From: Patagioenas fasciata
Lineage: Eukaryota > Chordata > Aves > Columbiformes > Columbidae
DNA: 64,000 bases
Reading direction: 5' to 3'
Assembly: GCF_037038585.1 (NCBI RefSeq)
Contig: NC_092560.1
Span: 84,110,049 to 84,174,048, forward strand
Shown here: positions 1 to 17,620 of the stretch, one piece after another
Numbering within the stretch: the stretch's first letter is position 1
Layout of the letters: every line of letters starts with the position of its first letter
Position numbers and translations under genes: made by a program
The notes under the pieces: generated by a model
The model's database searches: none
What the model was told of the DNA's origin: nothing
Seen by the model: only the letters and a program-made list of their open reading frames with translations

Positions 1-138
1 CACTAAGCCAGGCTTAGGATTGTGTTCCTTTCTCATACCCTTCCAGGGGGGCGTTTGCTCTTTGACGTTCAGTTAAATGAAGAAAACTGAAGTTTCTAAT
101 CATCACCTATAAAATATTTCTTGGTTTCTTTCTTTCAG

Positions 139-6961
<6,823 letters not shown>

Positions 6962-8380
6962 TGGCAAGATCGCGCTCCTCAGGCTGTATCTTCTAACTCT
7001 GCAGGGATCCCTTTTTCAGACCAATTCAAATCATGAGCTTTGAGTCCTGTAATTTATTCTGCCTCATTTTGTTGGCTTATTTCCCCTCGTTTTTCACCCG
7101 CCGTAATCTCTCCCTATCATAACATCGGTCACAGGAATGAGAGCGCTCTCCAAAATTAACTTAAATTACAACACGGCGTTTCTAGCTTAGACCCCACACT
7201 AAAGAATTCCACGAATATTTTAGCGTTTGATGATGAACCATAGATTTCTTCCTGCTTTTAATAATCCGTCTTCTCACGATCCGGCTGTTGTCAGGCTGCG
7301 TTTTCCGTGACGTCGCCGTTATCCGAAAAACGAGCGAAAAAAGAGACGCTTAAGATAAATTGAATAAGCTGATGAGCTTTTCGTTTTGTCCGATGTTTAA
7401 AATGCCCGTGTCCACATCTCCCTCTTTCTTTGGCTGAGTTTTGAGGAGCAGCGCCATGTTCACATGGAGAATCGGCAGCGTTTTCATCGTCCCGTAATCA
7501 GGATAAATGATCCTTGGAAAGCTTGCAAATTATATCAATCCCTTAATAGCTCTGAACAACAAAGCTCCGTCGTGTAATTATACCACGTAAAGGCAGGATC
7601 CGGAGTAATCTATGCAGATCCTTGAGGGGTTTTCTGTGATGGACTCCAAGGTGATTTACCAACCTTTTTGGTGGTTTATTCGTTACTTTTTTCAAGGTTC
7701 TGTTTCTAAATTGGTTTCTCGCGCAATGTTTTAATACCAAAAGCTCCTCAATGCACTCGCTGCGTCGAATAAACACCCCCCCCGTTTTAAAATGATGTTT
7801 GCGTGCTAGATAAAAACCATTTGGGAAGGCTGATTGTCTAAAGAGGTAGAGAAATAGCCATGTGGGGAGAAAGGCCGCGTATCGAAACTGTGGTAAAGCG
7901 CTGTCCGACGGGGCTCCAAATCCATCGGGCAACCTACGCCATTTGCAACTTGTATATGTAAGTATATGTACAACAAAAAAAGACCAACACACATATGTTT
8001 TTACAAAGAATGCTTCTTTTTTTCATCTATTTTTGCTACGTCTGCTTTGTATCGTATTGAAATCTGTGGTCTTCCGGAGCAACTATTTATTTCGTGTATA
8101 ACTTCTTGTTACCTCCTGAAAGTTCAGCTCTAGCTGAAGCCCGTTGCGTTTTGTCCGTGGAGTTCGCATCGTTGGCTTCAAATCTATTACAACGCACATT
8201 TCTTCGTTTCTGCCGACGCACTAATTAGGCAGATGAGTAACGAAAATACCCCATGCACTGATGTGGTGGCCCGGCTGAGAACGATCGCAGAGGCCGGGCG
8301 ATCGGTCCGTGAATATAACACTGTCTTACGAAATAAAAATCTGCATCCATTTATTCAGTTTGATGATTTTTCCTAATAAA
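6962..8380 (+). other. ME2: ME2 3' UTR (probable)
   Basis: Sequence after the ME2 stop up to the first plausible polyadenylation signals, at 8332-8337 and 8375-8380. The 3' end is inferred from the signals alone. This stretch is unusually rich in CpG for a UTR. Confidence 0.45.
8375..8380 (+). terminator. Candidate ME2 polyadenylation signal
   Basis: AATAAA, with another AATAAA 43 bp upstream at 8332-8337. They are the first clustered signals after the stop. Later AATAAA hexamers, such as one near 9508, could also be used. Confidence 0.4.
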
Positions 8381-8399
8381 ATCCATCGATTCATCTTCA

Positions 8400-10070
8400 T
8401 TTGTGTGGCTTCTTCAGCTCTAATTAAGCTCTGGATTAATTGCTAGCGCTGCCGCTTAGCGACGAACCGCCGTATCCTTTTTCTGCTTGCTTAACCTGAT
8501 TTCTATTTGCTGGTTTATTCCAAAGCGTTTTCCCATCTTTATTGATACAGAAAATTCTCTTAGCGATGCATTTTGTAACGTTACGCAATATAAGTTCAAC
8601 TTCTATCGTTCTGCATAAAATAAACCACCTAAAGGATGAGTAGATTTTAACTCTTCACCCAACCGTGGTGACTTTTGTCCTCCGAACGGTGTAGAAATCT
8701 ATATTCCACGTCTCTTCGATGAGGAAACTTCTGGATGCTCTTGAGAGGATCAGAAACCCCCACGGAGGTCAATACCTCGGCCTTTTCCAGGATTAAGCCA
8801 AGCTTTGCTTCCTTAAAATCCCAAACAGCGACGTTTCGCGATGTCGCGTTGGTTTTCCAAGCCTAAACCGAAGCGACGCTTCACGCGCAGATCGGCGTCC
8901 AACGGGTTTCCTGTGGTAGGTGAGCGTCTTTGTGCTGTTTGTTTTGCAGGAGGGGGGGGATATAAACCTTTGGCACGCTCAACTGGGAAGTTAAACGATG
9001 TTTAGCTTTTAATTAGCAGCTCTATTTAGTGATTACTCCTTGAGGAGAGCGGGGATCGCGATAACCCGGCTGACTCCGGGCCAAGGTGGCTTCTTCCATT
9101 TACTCCGGCTCTTGTTGACTTCAAAGGTGGATTTAAGCCCCTCTATCATTCACATAAACGAATCTACACCACTTTTAAATCAACCTGGAAAAATCTATAA
9201 GTGCTGGCTGCCGAATTTAAGAAAACCACTTTGATTTTTGGACTTTTTAAGACTGCTATCGCATCTCATAAGAAGCAGAGACTGGTGTTCCATTGAACAC
9301 CGGAGCGAGGAGAAAATGTAGAGCAAAGATCTAATTGCACCCATCCGACATCTGAATTTGGGTGATATAATTCAGTTCCTATCTAATTTTGTGTGGATTT
9401 ACCTTGATTTACCTACTCCCAAAATAATCCCGTGCTATCAAAGCCTGCAGATGTGCTCTTGGGTACCTTTGACTTGGACTTCTTCATCCTTTAAGTAGCT
9501 CCTTTCTAATAAAATGGAGATAAAGATGCTTAAAAATGGCCAGTTTGTGAAGAAACGTCAAAATAATACATTTATTTCTATCGTAAAGGTATCTAAAGTA
9601 TATAAAGAAACATAAATGTGCTTGTGGGAAATCTGTCTGGGGTTGAATTATCTGGGATGGTCATTTAGCTGTAACTAAAATTGTATTTAAACGTTGACTG
9701 CGTGTTCTTTGAATTTTTTCTCCTTTATACTGTCGTAACTCTACAGAAATGCTTGTCCTGGTGCTCTATTTTCGTAGTAAAATGCATTCCCTTTGCCTAA
9801 GTTACATTTAATTTTGTTTATTCTGTAAAAAATAACGATCTATACAGATCACTGCTGATATTCGCCTTTTTTTCCCCCTTTTTGTCCCTTGCCAAACGCT
9901 CAGCAAACAAAACATAGGTTGTAGTTAAAGCTATTCAAATTTTAGCGCTTCAACTGGTTTTCTAGGACATCTGCCTCTTTTACAGCACTTTTAAAAAGCT
10001 CCTTTATTAAAAGACTTGAGGATCTACACACGTATTTTAATAGATGAGGGAAAAAAACGGAGTGTGACCG
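8400..10070. other. ME2-ELAC1 intergenic DNA
   Basis: No exon, mobile element or RNA gene recognised. CpG-rich up to about 8.9 kb, then ordinary AT-rich DNA up to the ELAC1 CpG island. Confidence 0.6.
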
Positions 10071-10074
10071 CTTG

Positions 10075-10260
10075 TGGTATCACCCGGCAGAGCTGGGCCC
10101 CGCCCGCCTTTGCGGCCTCCGAGGGGCCGGGCCGGGAGAAGCGGGCGCTCCGAGCGGCGCAGCGCGGGCTCCACCTGCCGCCGCCGGGGGGGAGGTAGGC
10201 GGGGCGGGCGGCTACTCGAGGCCGGGGCTTCGGGCCTAGGGGTCGGGTCTATTCCTGCCG
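10075..10260 (+). promoter_or_regulatory. ELAC1: ELAC1 CpG-island promoter
   Basis: An abrupt GC- and CpG-rich block with a GC box (CCCCGCCC, 10098-10105) just upstream of ELAC1 and in its direction. There is no TATA box. Its position 1.2 kb before the first coding exon fits a promoter plus a non-coding first exon. Confidence 0.65.
10110..10194 (+). other. ELAC1: ELAC1 non-coding exon 1 (inferred)
   Basis: A good donor, GAG|GTAGGC, lies at 10192-10200 inside the CpG island. The start is unknown. It would splice to the acceptor at 11397-11398, leaving a 1.2-kb intron 1 in which I see no mobile element. Confidence 0.4.
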
Positions 10261-11398
10261 CGTTTTCTGCCTGAACTAACCGTTCCCTGGGCTGTGTCCT
10301 CTCCTCCCACCCCCCGTTCCACCTCGGGGTGGGGGGTCAGAGTGTTCTGGCTGGTTCCTCACAGACACAAATTCCCGGCGTAAATCCCGAGGGTGGTTGA
10401 GCTGCGAAGTTGTTAATCTGCTCTTAAATGAGGAAAAGGAAGCAAAATGTGTATTTCTGCCTTTGCGGGATGTGATAAACACACGTCCTCCCCCCTCGTT
10501 ATCTCCCAAGTCAGGTAATTACACCTCACACCTCATTTTAATTCAGAGAACTGTTCTCTTTTGTAAAGCTGTGGTGGCTCCTCTAAAATCAACTCAATGT
10601 CATAAACAGTAATTCTTTTTCTTCAAAGGTATCTGAAGCTGTTGAGGCACCCGGGGTTTGAAAGGAGGCAGAAATACATCTGAAAACAAGGTAGGAATTA
10701 AACCTTAGAAGGCTGAAGCGCATCACATAAGGTGAGAAACATCAAAGTTGTGCTTGGAGAAATTCTCCTAACACAGATTTTCTGCTCCTATAGACCAACC
10801 AGGACAATATAGCAGGTACATAAATAACTGGGGGATGGCAGCTCATTGTATAAATCCTTCTTCAACCTTTGGGCTGTGCGAAGGTTTGGTAGCGCTTCGT
10901 TTTTAATTTCAACACTAATGAGAAATAAAACATCCATCGCTTTCGAGGACAATAAATTGGGTCCTCCCGCGGTCGCTGATGTTGTTTTGGGGAGCGAATC
11001 TTTCCCCTCGGTTCCCAGTAACAGCGGTTAAATGTCGGCAGTTTGGCGCCGCTCGTTCCGAAACGGCTTTTAGAGGAAGATTCGAAGCTTAAATAACGCG
11101 AAGAAGGGAGAAATAATGGTGGGTTTAAAGCTCAGAGCATTTCCAGCTGGATAGGGCTGATTCTTTAGGTAATGAGCTATGGTCACGTTTTACTTTGGGC
11201 TGCGTGTTTGCAACCTTCCCTTGTTGTAAAACAGCTGCTTGTAAATATTGTGTTGTCTGAAAATCACATCCCACTCCGCTTTAGTTTCTATTTTATAAGG
11301 GAATTTGATTCTTACATTAAATTCTGTTCCCGGAAAGCAAAGAAGTTTGTTTCTTTCCCAGCATAAATACGTTCAGGGGCTCGAAATCTCCCTTTCAG

Positions 11399-11577
11399 GT
11401 GGCGCGCCGACGTGTTTAAGATGTCGATGGATATAACGTTCCTCGGCACAGGCTCCGCGTATCCGTCTCCGACAAGAGGAGCGTCGGCCCTGGTGCTTCG
11501 CCGGGAAGGGGAGTGTTGGCTCTTCGACTGCGGGGAGGGAACGCAAACCCAATTCATGAGGAGCCACCTCAGAGCAG
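11399..11577 (+). CDS. ELAC1: ELAC1 exon 2 (first coding exon; CDS from 11421)
   Basis: The acceptor is CTCCCTTTCAG, followed by 22 nt of 5' UTR and ATG at 11421. It encodes [20 protein letters not shown] to MRSHLRA plus one base of a Gly codon. The donor is GCAG|GTTTGT. Confidence 0.95.
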
Positions 11578-14431
11578 GTTTGTGCCGGCGGAAGGGTTTG
11601 CGACCAGGGGAACGGGGAAGGGATTTTATGGGATTGAAATGAAACGCGTCGCGCTGGGGTTATTTGAATACAGGCTAAACACGCCTGAGCATCTGAAGGT
11701 GAGGTTGCCGAACCTGCCGCGCGGAAATCCTCGGTTGCCCTTTGGTGTAGTGTTTGAGTATGAGTTGGGGAATGAGCTGTTAGAGAGCAGCGTAGGGGAA
11801 AGGGAGCTGGGGTCTTGGGGAGAGCAGGGTGAGCATGAGCCAGCACTGGGCCCTTGTGGCCAGGAAGGCCAATGGTACCTGGGGTGGGTTAGAAGGGGGT
11901 GGTCAGTAGGTCAGAGAGGTTCTCCTGCCCCTCTGCTCTGCCCTGGTGAGACCACACCTGGAATCTTGTGTCCAGCTGTGGCCCCTCAGCTCCAGAAGGA
12001 CAGGGAACTGCTGGAGAGAGTCCAGCGCAGCCACCAAGATGCTGAAGGGAGTGGAGCATCTCCCGGGTGAGGAAAGGCTGAGGGAGCTGGGGCTCTGGAG
12101 CTGGACAAGAGGAGGCTGAGGGGGGACTCATTCATGGGGATCAATATGGAAAGGGGCAGTGTCAGGAGGATGGAGCCAGGCTCTTCTGGGTGACAACCAG
12201 TAACAGGACAAGGGGTAATGGGTACAAACTGGAACACAAAAGGTTCCACTTAAATATGAGAAGCAACTTGTTGGGGGTGAGGGTGGCAGAGCCTGGCCCA
12301 GGCTGCCCAGGGAGGTTGTGGAGTCTCCTTCTCTGCAGACATTCAAAGCCGCCTGGACACCTTCCTGTGGAACCTCAGCTGGGTGTTCCTGCTCCATGGG
12401 GGGATTGCACTGGATGAGCTTTCCAGGTCCCTTCAACCCCTGACATTCTGTGTGTGTGAGAACCAAACTCTCCTCAATTCATTTCTCCAGCTTTGTGATT
12501 TCAAACGTTGGGCCGCACACCAGCTTTAAACCGGCACGGTTTGTATTTATCTGAAGGCAGCTCTAGACGATACCTGTTGCGAGTCTTCAATAGATATTGT
12601 GATATTGTTTTTAAGCAGTGTGTATTCGTGGTAACTTCCATTTCGGCAATAAAATAGCAGCCAGATTTGCCTTCGATCGCTGTGCTTTTGCAGCGGCCAG
12701 AGCAGCCTTTGGACTCTTGAGTTATAAAGATGGAATCATCAACGAGAAACTTCTTAAAGGACTTTGAAATCAAACCTGAATGTTTATTTTCTTTTATTTA
12801 GGATCCTTTCATGTGCGAAATTCAAAACTAGATACGAATTCCACCCCATGTTTCTCATTAGAAACGATCTATTTGCTTAAAAGCGACTACAACTTTTGTC
12901 TCTGACCTCTTTCCTTGCCCTGTTTCGCCAACATAAACCTTGCGTGTTGATTTCTTCAACACTCATTTTCATTTCCCTCCTTTAATTCCTGCTTCTTGCC
13001 ACAAAGCGATAATATCCTAATTATTCTGGCGGTCGTTTATTTTCCTCTCGTTTTCCTTTCTAATCACCAGGCAGAATCACCAAGATTTTCATAACCCACC
13101 TTCACGGCGACCACATTTTTGGCCTTCCCGGCCTGCTGTGCACTCTTAGTCTCCAAGTTAACCCCGACCCAAGCAAACCTCCGCTCGATATTTACGGCCC
13201 CTTAGGGCTGCGCTGTTTCATCCGGAAGAGTCTGGAGCTCTCCCATTCCCAGCTTCTCTTTCCCTATGTTGTTCATGAGCTGGTACCAACACCAGATCAA
13301 TGCCCTGCAGAGGAATTTAGAGACTTTTCTTGCTTGGATGAAGTGTCTCAAGGTGCACAAGGGAGGATTCTCCACCTGGATCTAGTAGAAAACTCTTACT
13401 TGCTGCTTGAGGATGAGCAACTGGTTGTGAAAGCGTTTCGCCTGTTCCATCGCATCCCTTCCTTTGGCTTTGTGGTGGAAGAGAAGCCCCGGCCTGGTAA
13501 ACTCAACGTCCAGAAGCTGAAAGACCTCGGTAACTACTTTATTTTACCTCTTTTGAATGTTTTAAAGGCCTAAAAGCGCCAGCGGTGATTGTGCAAATGC
13601 AGCTCATTAGCCCTGCTGTATCCATAATGCATTTACATTCAATATTCCCTTTTCTATTAAAGATGTTTTCATATTTCATAGCAACGCAGCGACCTGAATC
13701 ACAAACACCAATTAATATCATACAGGGAAGAGCAACCACGTGCAGACGTTAAAGTTTAAAAAGCGCAAAGTGGCTTTGAGGAAAATACGCGTCCCGAGTA
13801 TTGACTTTAATATGAGGAACGTAGCTTTTCTTTAAACACGCTTCCTGCTGATGTTACAAGCTCTTTATTTATGTGAAATATCCATTTATATCGAGGTTGT
13901 ATTTAGCCCGTCTCTTTTTAAGCGATGATTTTAAACCCGAATCGTAATACTTACGGACTCTATTTCCCAGGAGTTCAACCAGGTCCTCTATATGGGAAGC
14001 TGAAGAACGGAACCTCCATCGTTCTGGAGAACGGAGTCACCATTTCTCCTTCGGACGTCTTAGAAAACGCGATTCCCGGAAGGAAAATCTGCATTTTGGG
14101 CGATTGTTCGGGGACGGTCGGAGATGCGGCCGCCAAGCTTTGCTATGGAGCCGATGTGCTGGTGCACGAAGCCACGTTGGATGATACCCAAGAGGAAAAG
14201 GCTCGAGAACACGGTCACAGCACCCCCAGAATGGCAGCGGCTTGGGCCAAGCGCTGCAAAGCCGAGAAGCTGGTGTTGACTCATTTCAGTCAACGCTACA
14301 AACCCGGAGGGGATGGAGACGCGGACGTCGCCGAAATGAAGAGACAGGCAGAGTCGGGGTTGGATGGGCAAGAAGTGACGCTGGCCGAGGACTTGATGAC
14401 CATAGAAATTCCCATGAAAAAGGGAAAATAG
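11421..14431 (+). CDS. ELAC1: ELAC1, short-form ribonuclease Z, complete (3 coding exons)
   Basis: ELAC1 is a zinc-dependent metallo-beta-lactamase-fold endonuclease that trims tRNA 3' ends. In vertebrates it is reported to repair tRNAs cut during ribosome quality control. Coding exons are 11421-11577, 13071-13529 and 13971-14431, which sum to 1077 nt and 358 aa (human 363). The core motif THLHGDH lies at residues 61-67. Other likely zinc or active-site groups are Asp250 (GDCS), VHEAT (His271), HGHST (286-290) and LTHF (His310). The long ELAC2 form would be over 800 aa, so this is the short form. The start ATG at 11421 was chosen because it aligns with MSMDVTFLGTG of human. A young CR1 sits in intron 2. 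Confidence 0.97.
11762..12458 (+). mobile_element. CR1 LINE in ELAC1 intron 2
   Basis: Sense-oriented, 5'-truncated CR1 of the same young subfamily as 1528-2361. It begins near GAGTTGGGGAATGAGCTG and ends near ACCCCTGACATTCTGTG. The rest of intron 2, 12459-13070, shows nothing else. Confidence 0.93.
13071..13529 (+). CDS. ELAC1: ELAC1 exon 3, HxHxDH catalytic motif
   Basis: 459 nt. It begins [20 protein letters not shown] and ends [10 protein letters not shown]. It carries the metal-binding HLHGDH and the conserved [13 protein letters not shown]. The acceptor is TAATCACCAG and the donor CTCG|GTAACT. Confidence 0.97.
13530..13970 (+). other. ELAC1 intron 3
   Basis: 441-bp intron. Nothing recognised besides its splice sites. 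Confidence 0.75.
13971..14431 (+). CDS. ELAC1: ELAC1 exon 4, coding part with stop
   Basis: 461 nt from [15 protein letters not shown] to the stop TAG at 14429-14431. It holds the remaining active-site motifs [18 protein letters not shown] and LTHFSQRY. The acceptor is CTATTTCCCAG. Confidence 0.97.
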
Positions 14432-14664
14432 CCGCTTTTGTAAAGCCGGCCAAAAGGACCCACAAACATCTGGAATTTGGAATGAATTCGTGATGGGTTC
14501 GGACGCTGAGCAGGCCCCGAATTGGAGCGTTAGGGCGACACAAACCTTCAAAACCCATTATTAAGAATTCAAGATATCCTGCCTGTTCATAACCTTTGAA
14601 TAACATCTATATCAAATTTACACGCCTAATTTTGCGACTGTGACCTGACTGTTAAACTGGAATT

Positions 14665-14715
14665 AATAAAGTATTTATTCCCCTGCCAAATCTTTGGCTG
14701 TAATTAATGAATAAA
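14665..14715 (+). terminator. ELAC1: ELAC1 polyadenylation signals
   Basis: AATAAA at 14665-14670 and again at 14710-14715, about 235-280 nt past the stop. A compact 3' UTR ending near 14.7 kb is inferred. Confidence 0.6.
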
Positions 14716-15000
14716 GGAGTGTGATTCTTATATATATATATGTATAGGGAATGATTGCAAACATCCTAAATACGTTTTATAATCCAGTTGTAGTTGTCTC
14801 TTTGTTCTTACAAAGGTCCACTCGTCAAGTCTGGATACTAAAGCGCTTCATCAAACTGGTGAGACTTGAATTAAATTAATGGGAAGAGCCGAAAAATTTG
14901 GAATATACGCCCGTTTTCTCAATGAGTTTCTCTCTCCATTAAGCGTTTTTTAATTACCAGAGGATAAAATTCCTTTTCATTAACGTGGATCTGCCTGAGA

Positions 15001-15838
15001 GTCCAATCCCCCCATGGAGCAGGAACACCCAGCTGAGGTTCCACAGGAAGGGGTCCAGGCGGGTTTGAATGTCTGCAGAGAAGGAGACTCCACAACCTCC
15101 CTGGGCAGCCTGGGCCAGGCTCTGACACCCTCACCATGAACAAGTTGCTTCTCATATCTAAGTGGAACCTTTTGTGTTCCAGTTTGCACCCATTACCCCT
15201 TGTCCTACCACTGGTTGTCACCCAGAAGAGCCTGGCTCCATCCTCCTGACACTCCCCCTTTCCATATTGATCCCCATGAATGAGTCCCCCCTCAGTGTTC
15301 TCTTCTCCAGCTCCAGAGCCCCAGCTCCCTCACCCTTTCCTCACCCGGGAGATGCTCCACTCCCTTCAGCATCTTGGTGGCTGCGCTGGACTCTCTGCAG
15401 CAGTTCCCTGTCCTTCTGGAACTGAGGGGCCACAACTGGACACAAGATTCCAGGGGTGGTCTCCCCAGGGCAGAGCAGAGAGGCAGGAGAACCTCTCTGA
15501 CCTACTGACCACCCCCTTCTAACCCACCCCAGGTACCATTGGCCTTCCTGGCCACAAGGGCCCAGTGCTGGCTCATGCTCACCCTGCTGGCCCCAGGACC
15601 CCAGCTCCCTTTTCACTGCTCTCCAACAGCTCATTCCCCAACTTACACTGGAACCTGGGGTTGTTCCTGCCCACATTCAAGACTTAATGTCCAAATCATT
15701 GATGAATATATTGAATAATCCCGGCCCCAGCACTGCCCCCTGAGGCCCTGCACTGGATCCAGGCCTCAACTGGACTCTGCCCCATTGCCCACGACTCTCT
15801 GGCTTCTTCCCTTCAGCCAGTTCGCCCTCCACCTCACT
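15001..15838 (-). mobile_element. CR1 LINE between ELAC1 and SMAD4
   Basis: Antisense copy of the young CR1 subfamily. It reads from CAATCCCCCCATGGAGCAGG up to the segment near CTTCAGCCAGTTCGCCC. The terminal ATTCT tail is missing on the left, so it is cut at both ends. Confidence 0.9.
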
Positions 15839-16700
15839 ACTTTTAAAAATAATTTGCTCATAATTACGCTCATTCCTAAGGAAAAAGGCCATGAATTATT
15901 TAGCTGGGCTGCTTTCGTTCTATAAAGCCCATTTCTGGTCCAGGTCTCGCTGCAAGCGGCGGTTTGGCACAAAATCACCGCGGCGACTTAATGCATTTTT
16001 TATTAAGGATAAAAACGTATCGATCGGGATCTTGAGGTAGAACCAGCCGAGATTTGCTTGAAATACCATTTTGGGGGGCGGGGAACGCACTTTAAACCGC
16101 AACATTTTAAATGGATCCAGCGTTTCGTGTTTGAAATCATCGGCGTTTGTGTTGGGTGAAGCGTCTTCCTTTGAGCTCCGGCTTCAAACACACGGACGTA
16201 TAATCACGATATAATCACAACGATCCCTAATTTGGATCCTTTCCCATTTAATAAGCCTCGTCGAAGCGAATGAATCGTGTGTTCAAACTCAAAAAAGTCG
16301 GATAATTTGCAGCGCGCTCAGCAAATCCCAATGTGAAGAAGCTTCTGTTGCATCCACCCAGGAAAAGATGCCCAATTTAGCACTGTTTTACATCGCTTTA
16401 TTTAAAAGGTGTGGAAGTGGCTATAAATGACTTTATAGCGTGAGCAGGAAGCTTTTGCTATGGTGATATAACGATTTTTTTGTCATTTCCATCATTCTTC
16501 GTTGTTCTTATCATCGTAGCTGCGTTAGCACCCTGCCAAACACCCCCCGTATTTAGCAAAAATATGTTGCATTTTGCCACGAATGCCGCATTTTGTGCCC
16601 CTTTTCCCTTCTCTTTTGTCTTCTAACAGTGGCCAAAATGTAACATTGTAGTTTAACAAATTAATATTCTCATTTTCAGCTGAATTCCTTTGGGGAATTT
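15839..16700. other. ELAC1-SMAD4 intergenic DNA
   Basis: Nothing recognised: no exon, repeat or RNA gene. Confidence 0.6.
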
Positions 16701-16739
16701 GCTTTTGCCGGACGAGGAAAAGCGGTTGGATTTGCAGCC

Positions 16740-17060
16740 CAGTGTTTGCATTAGGGTTGCATTTGTGTCCCTGTGCGTTTGTTGGGGTTGCATTTGCAGG
16801 ACTTTTGGCTCCTGGGGGTAGCATTTGTGGCATTTTGCCCTTCCAGAGGTTGCATTGGTGACTCCGTGCGCTTTTGGAGGGTGCATTTGTGTCCCTATGC
16901 GTTTGTTGGGGTTGCATTTGCAGGACTTTCCACATCTGGGGTTTGCATTTGCGAGCTTTTCCACTTTCTGGAGGTTGCATTTCTGAGCCTTTGCATTTCT
17001 GGGACTTGCATTTGTGGGATTTTGCACTTGTAGGGATTGTGTTTGCATTTGGTAGAGCCG
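16740..17060. repeat. Degenerate TTGCATTTG tandem repeat before SMAD4
   Basis: Roughly 35-bp imperfect units, each with a GTTGCATTTG-like core. A higher-order copy is visible: the segment starting ATTTGTGTCCCT at 16761 recurs at 16885, an offset of 124 bp. The array makes a long false reading frame on the - strand. It runs straight into the SMAD4 CpG island. Confidence 0.8.
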
Positions 17061-17620
17061 CATTTTTGGAGCGCTGCCTTTTCGCGGGCTGTTCCTGCGC
17101 CGCCGCCGGACGCCAACCACAAAAATAAACCCTCCTAACGCACGCGCCCGCCCGCTCCACTCTTCCCCAGCCGGCTGCGCAGCAACCGCGGCGTGGCGGG
17201 CGCGCATGCGCACTTAAATCGCGGGGGGGGGGGTGCGCGGAGCCGCTCCGCCGTGGCGGGCGGGGGGGTGATACCCGGATGTCGCGCATGCGCGGGGGCG
17301 CTCGGACGTGTCGGCCGCGGAGCGCGAGCGGCCGGAGCCACCACAACAACAACAAGCCCGGGAAGGCGGCGGCGGCGGCCGGTGCAGGGCGGCCGGTTCC
17401 CCCCTTTCCCAGCGCCTCCCAACGCCGCCCCCGCCGCAGCCCCGGGGAGGGGAGGGCAGGGCAGGGCAGGGCGGGGGGGCGGAGGCCTGGCCCGCTCCGC
17501 CGCACCGGGGCCGGCTGAGGCGAGGGAATCCTCCCCCCCCCCCCCCCACCCCGCCTCGGCACCGCTTCTCACCACAGGCCGCACCCGGAGAGCGGCCGCT
17601 CAGGTAACACCCGCTCTCGG
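17050..17620 (+). promoter_or_regulatory. SMAD4: SMAD4 CpG-island promoter
   Basis: GC-rich, CpG-dense, TATA-less block with G and C homopolymer runs (near 17222 and 17530). Two perfect NRF-1-type palindromes, GCGCATGCGC, lie at 17202-17211 and 17284-17293. It directly precedes SMAD4 in orientation and is the only island upstream of it in the window. Confidence 0.75.
17300..17603 (+). other. SMAD4: SMAD4 non-coding exon 1 (inferred)
   Basis: The donor GCTCAG|GTAACA at 17598-17609 closes the island. The start is unknown. Human SMAD4 also has a non-coding first exon joined to the ATG exon. Intron 1 would then run 17604-23396. Confidence 0.45.

Noticed and set aside
16525-17584. 345-residue frame and overlapping frames on the - strand before SMAD4
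   Set aside because: They come from the TTGCATTTG tandem repeat read into the GC-rich island, where stops are rare. Several frames are open at once.
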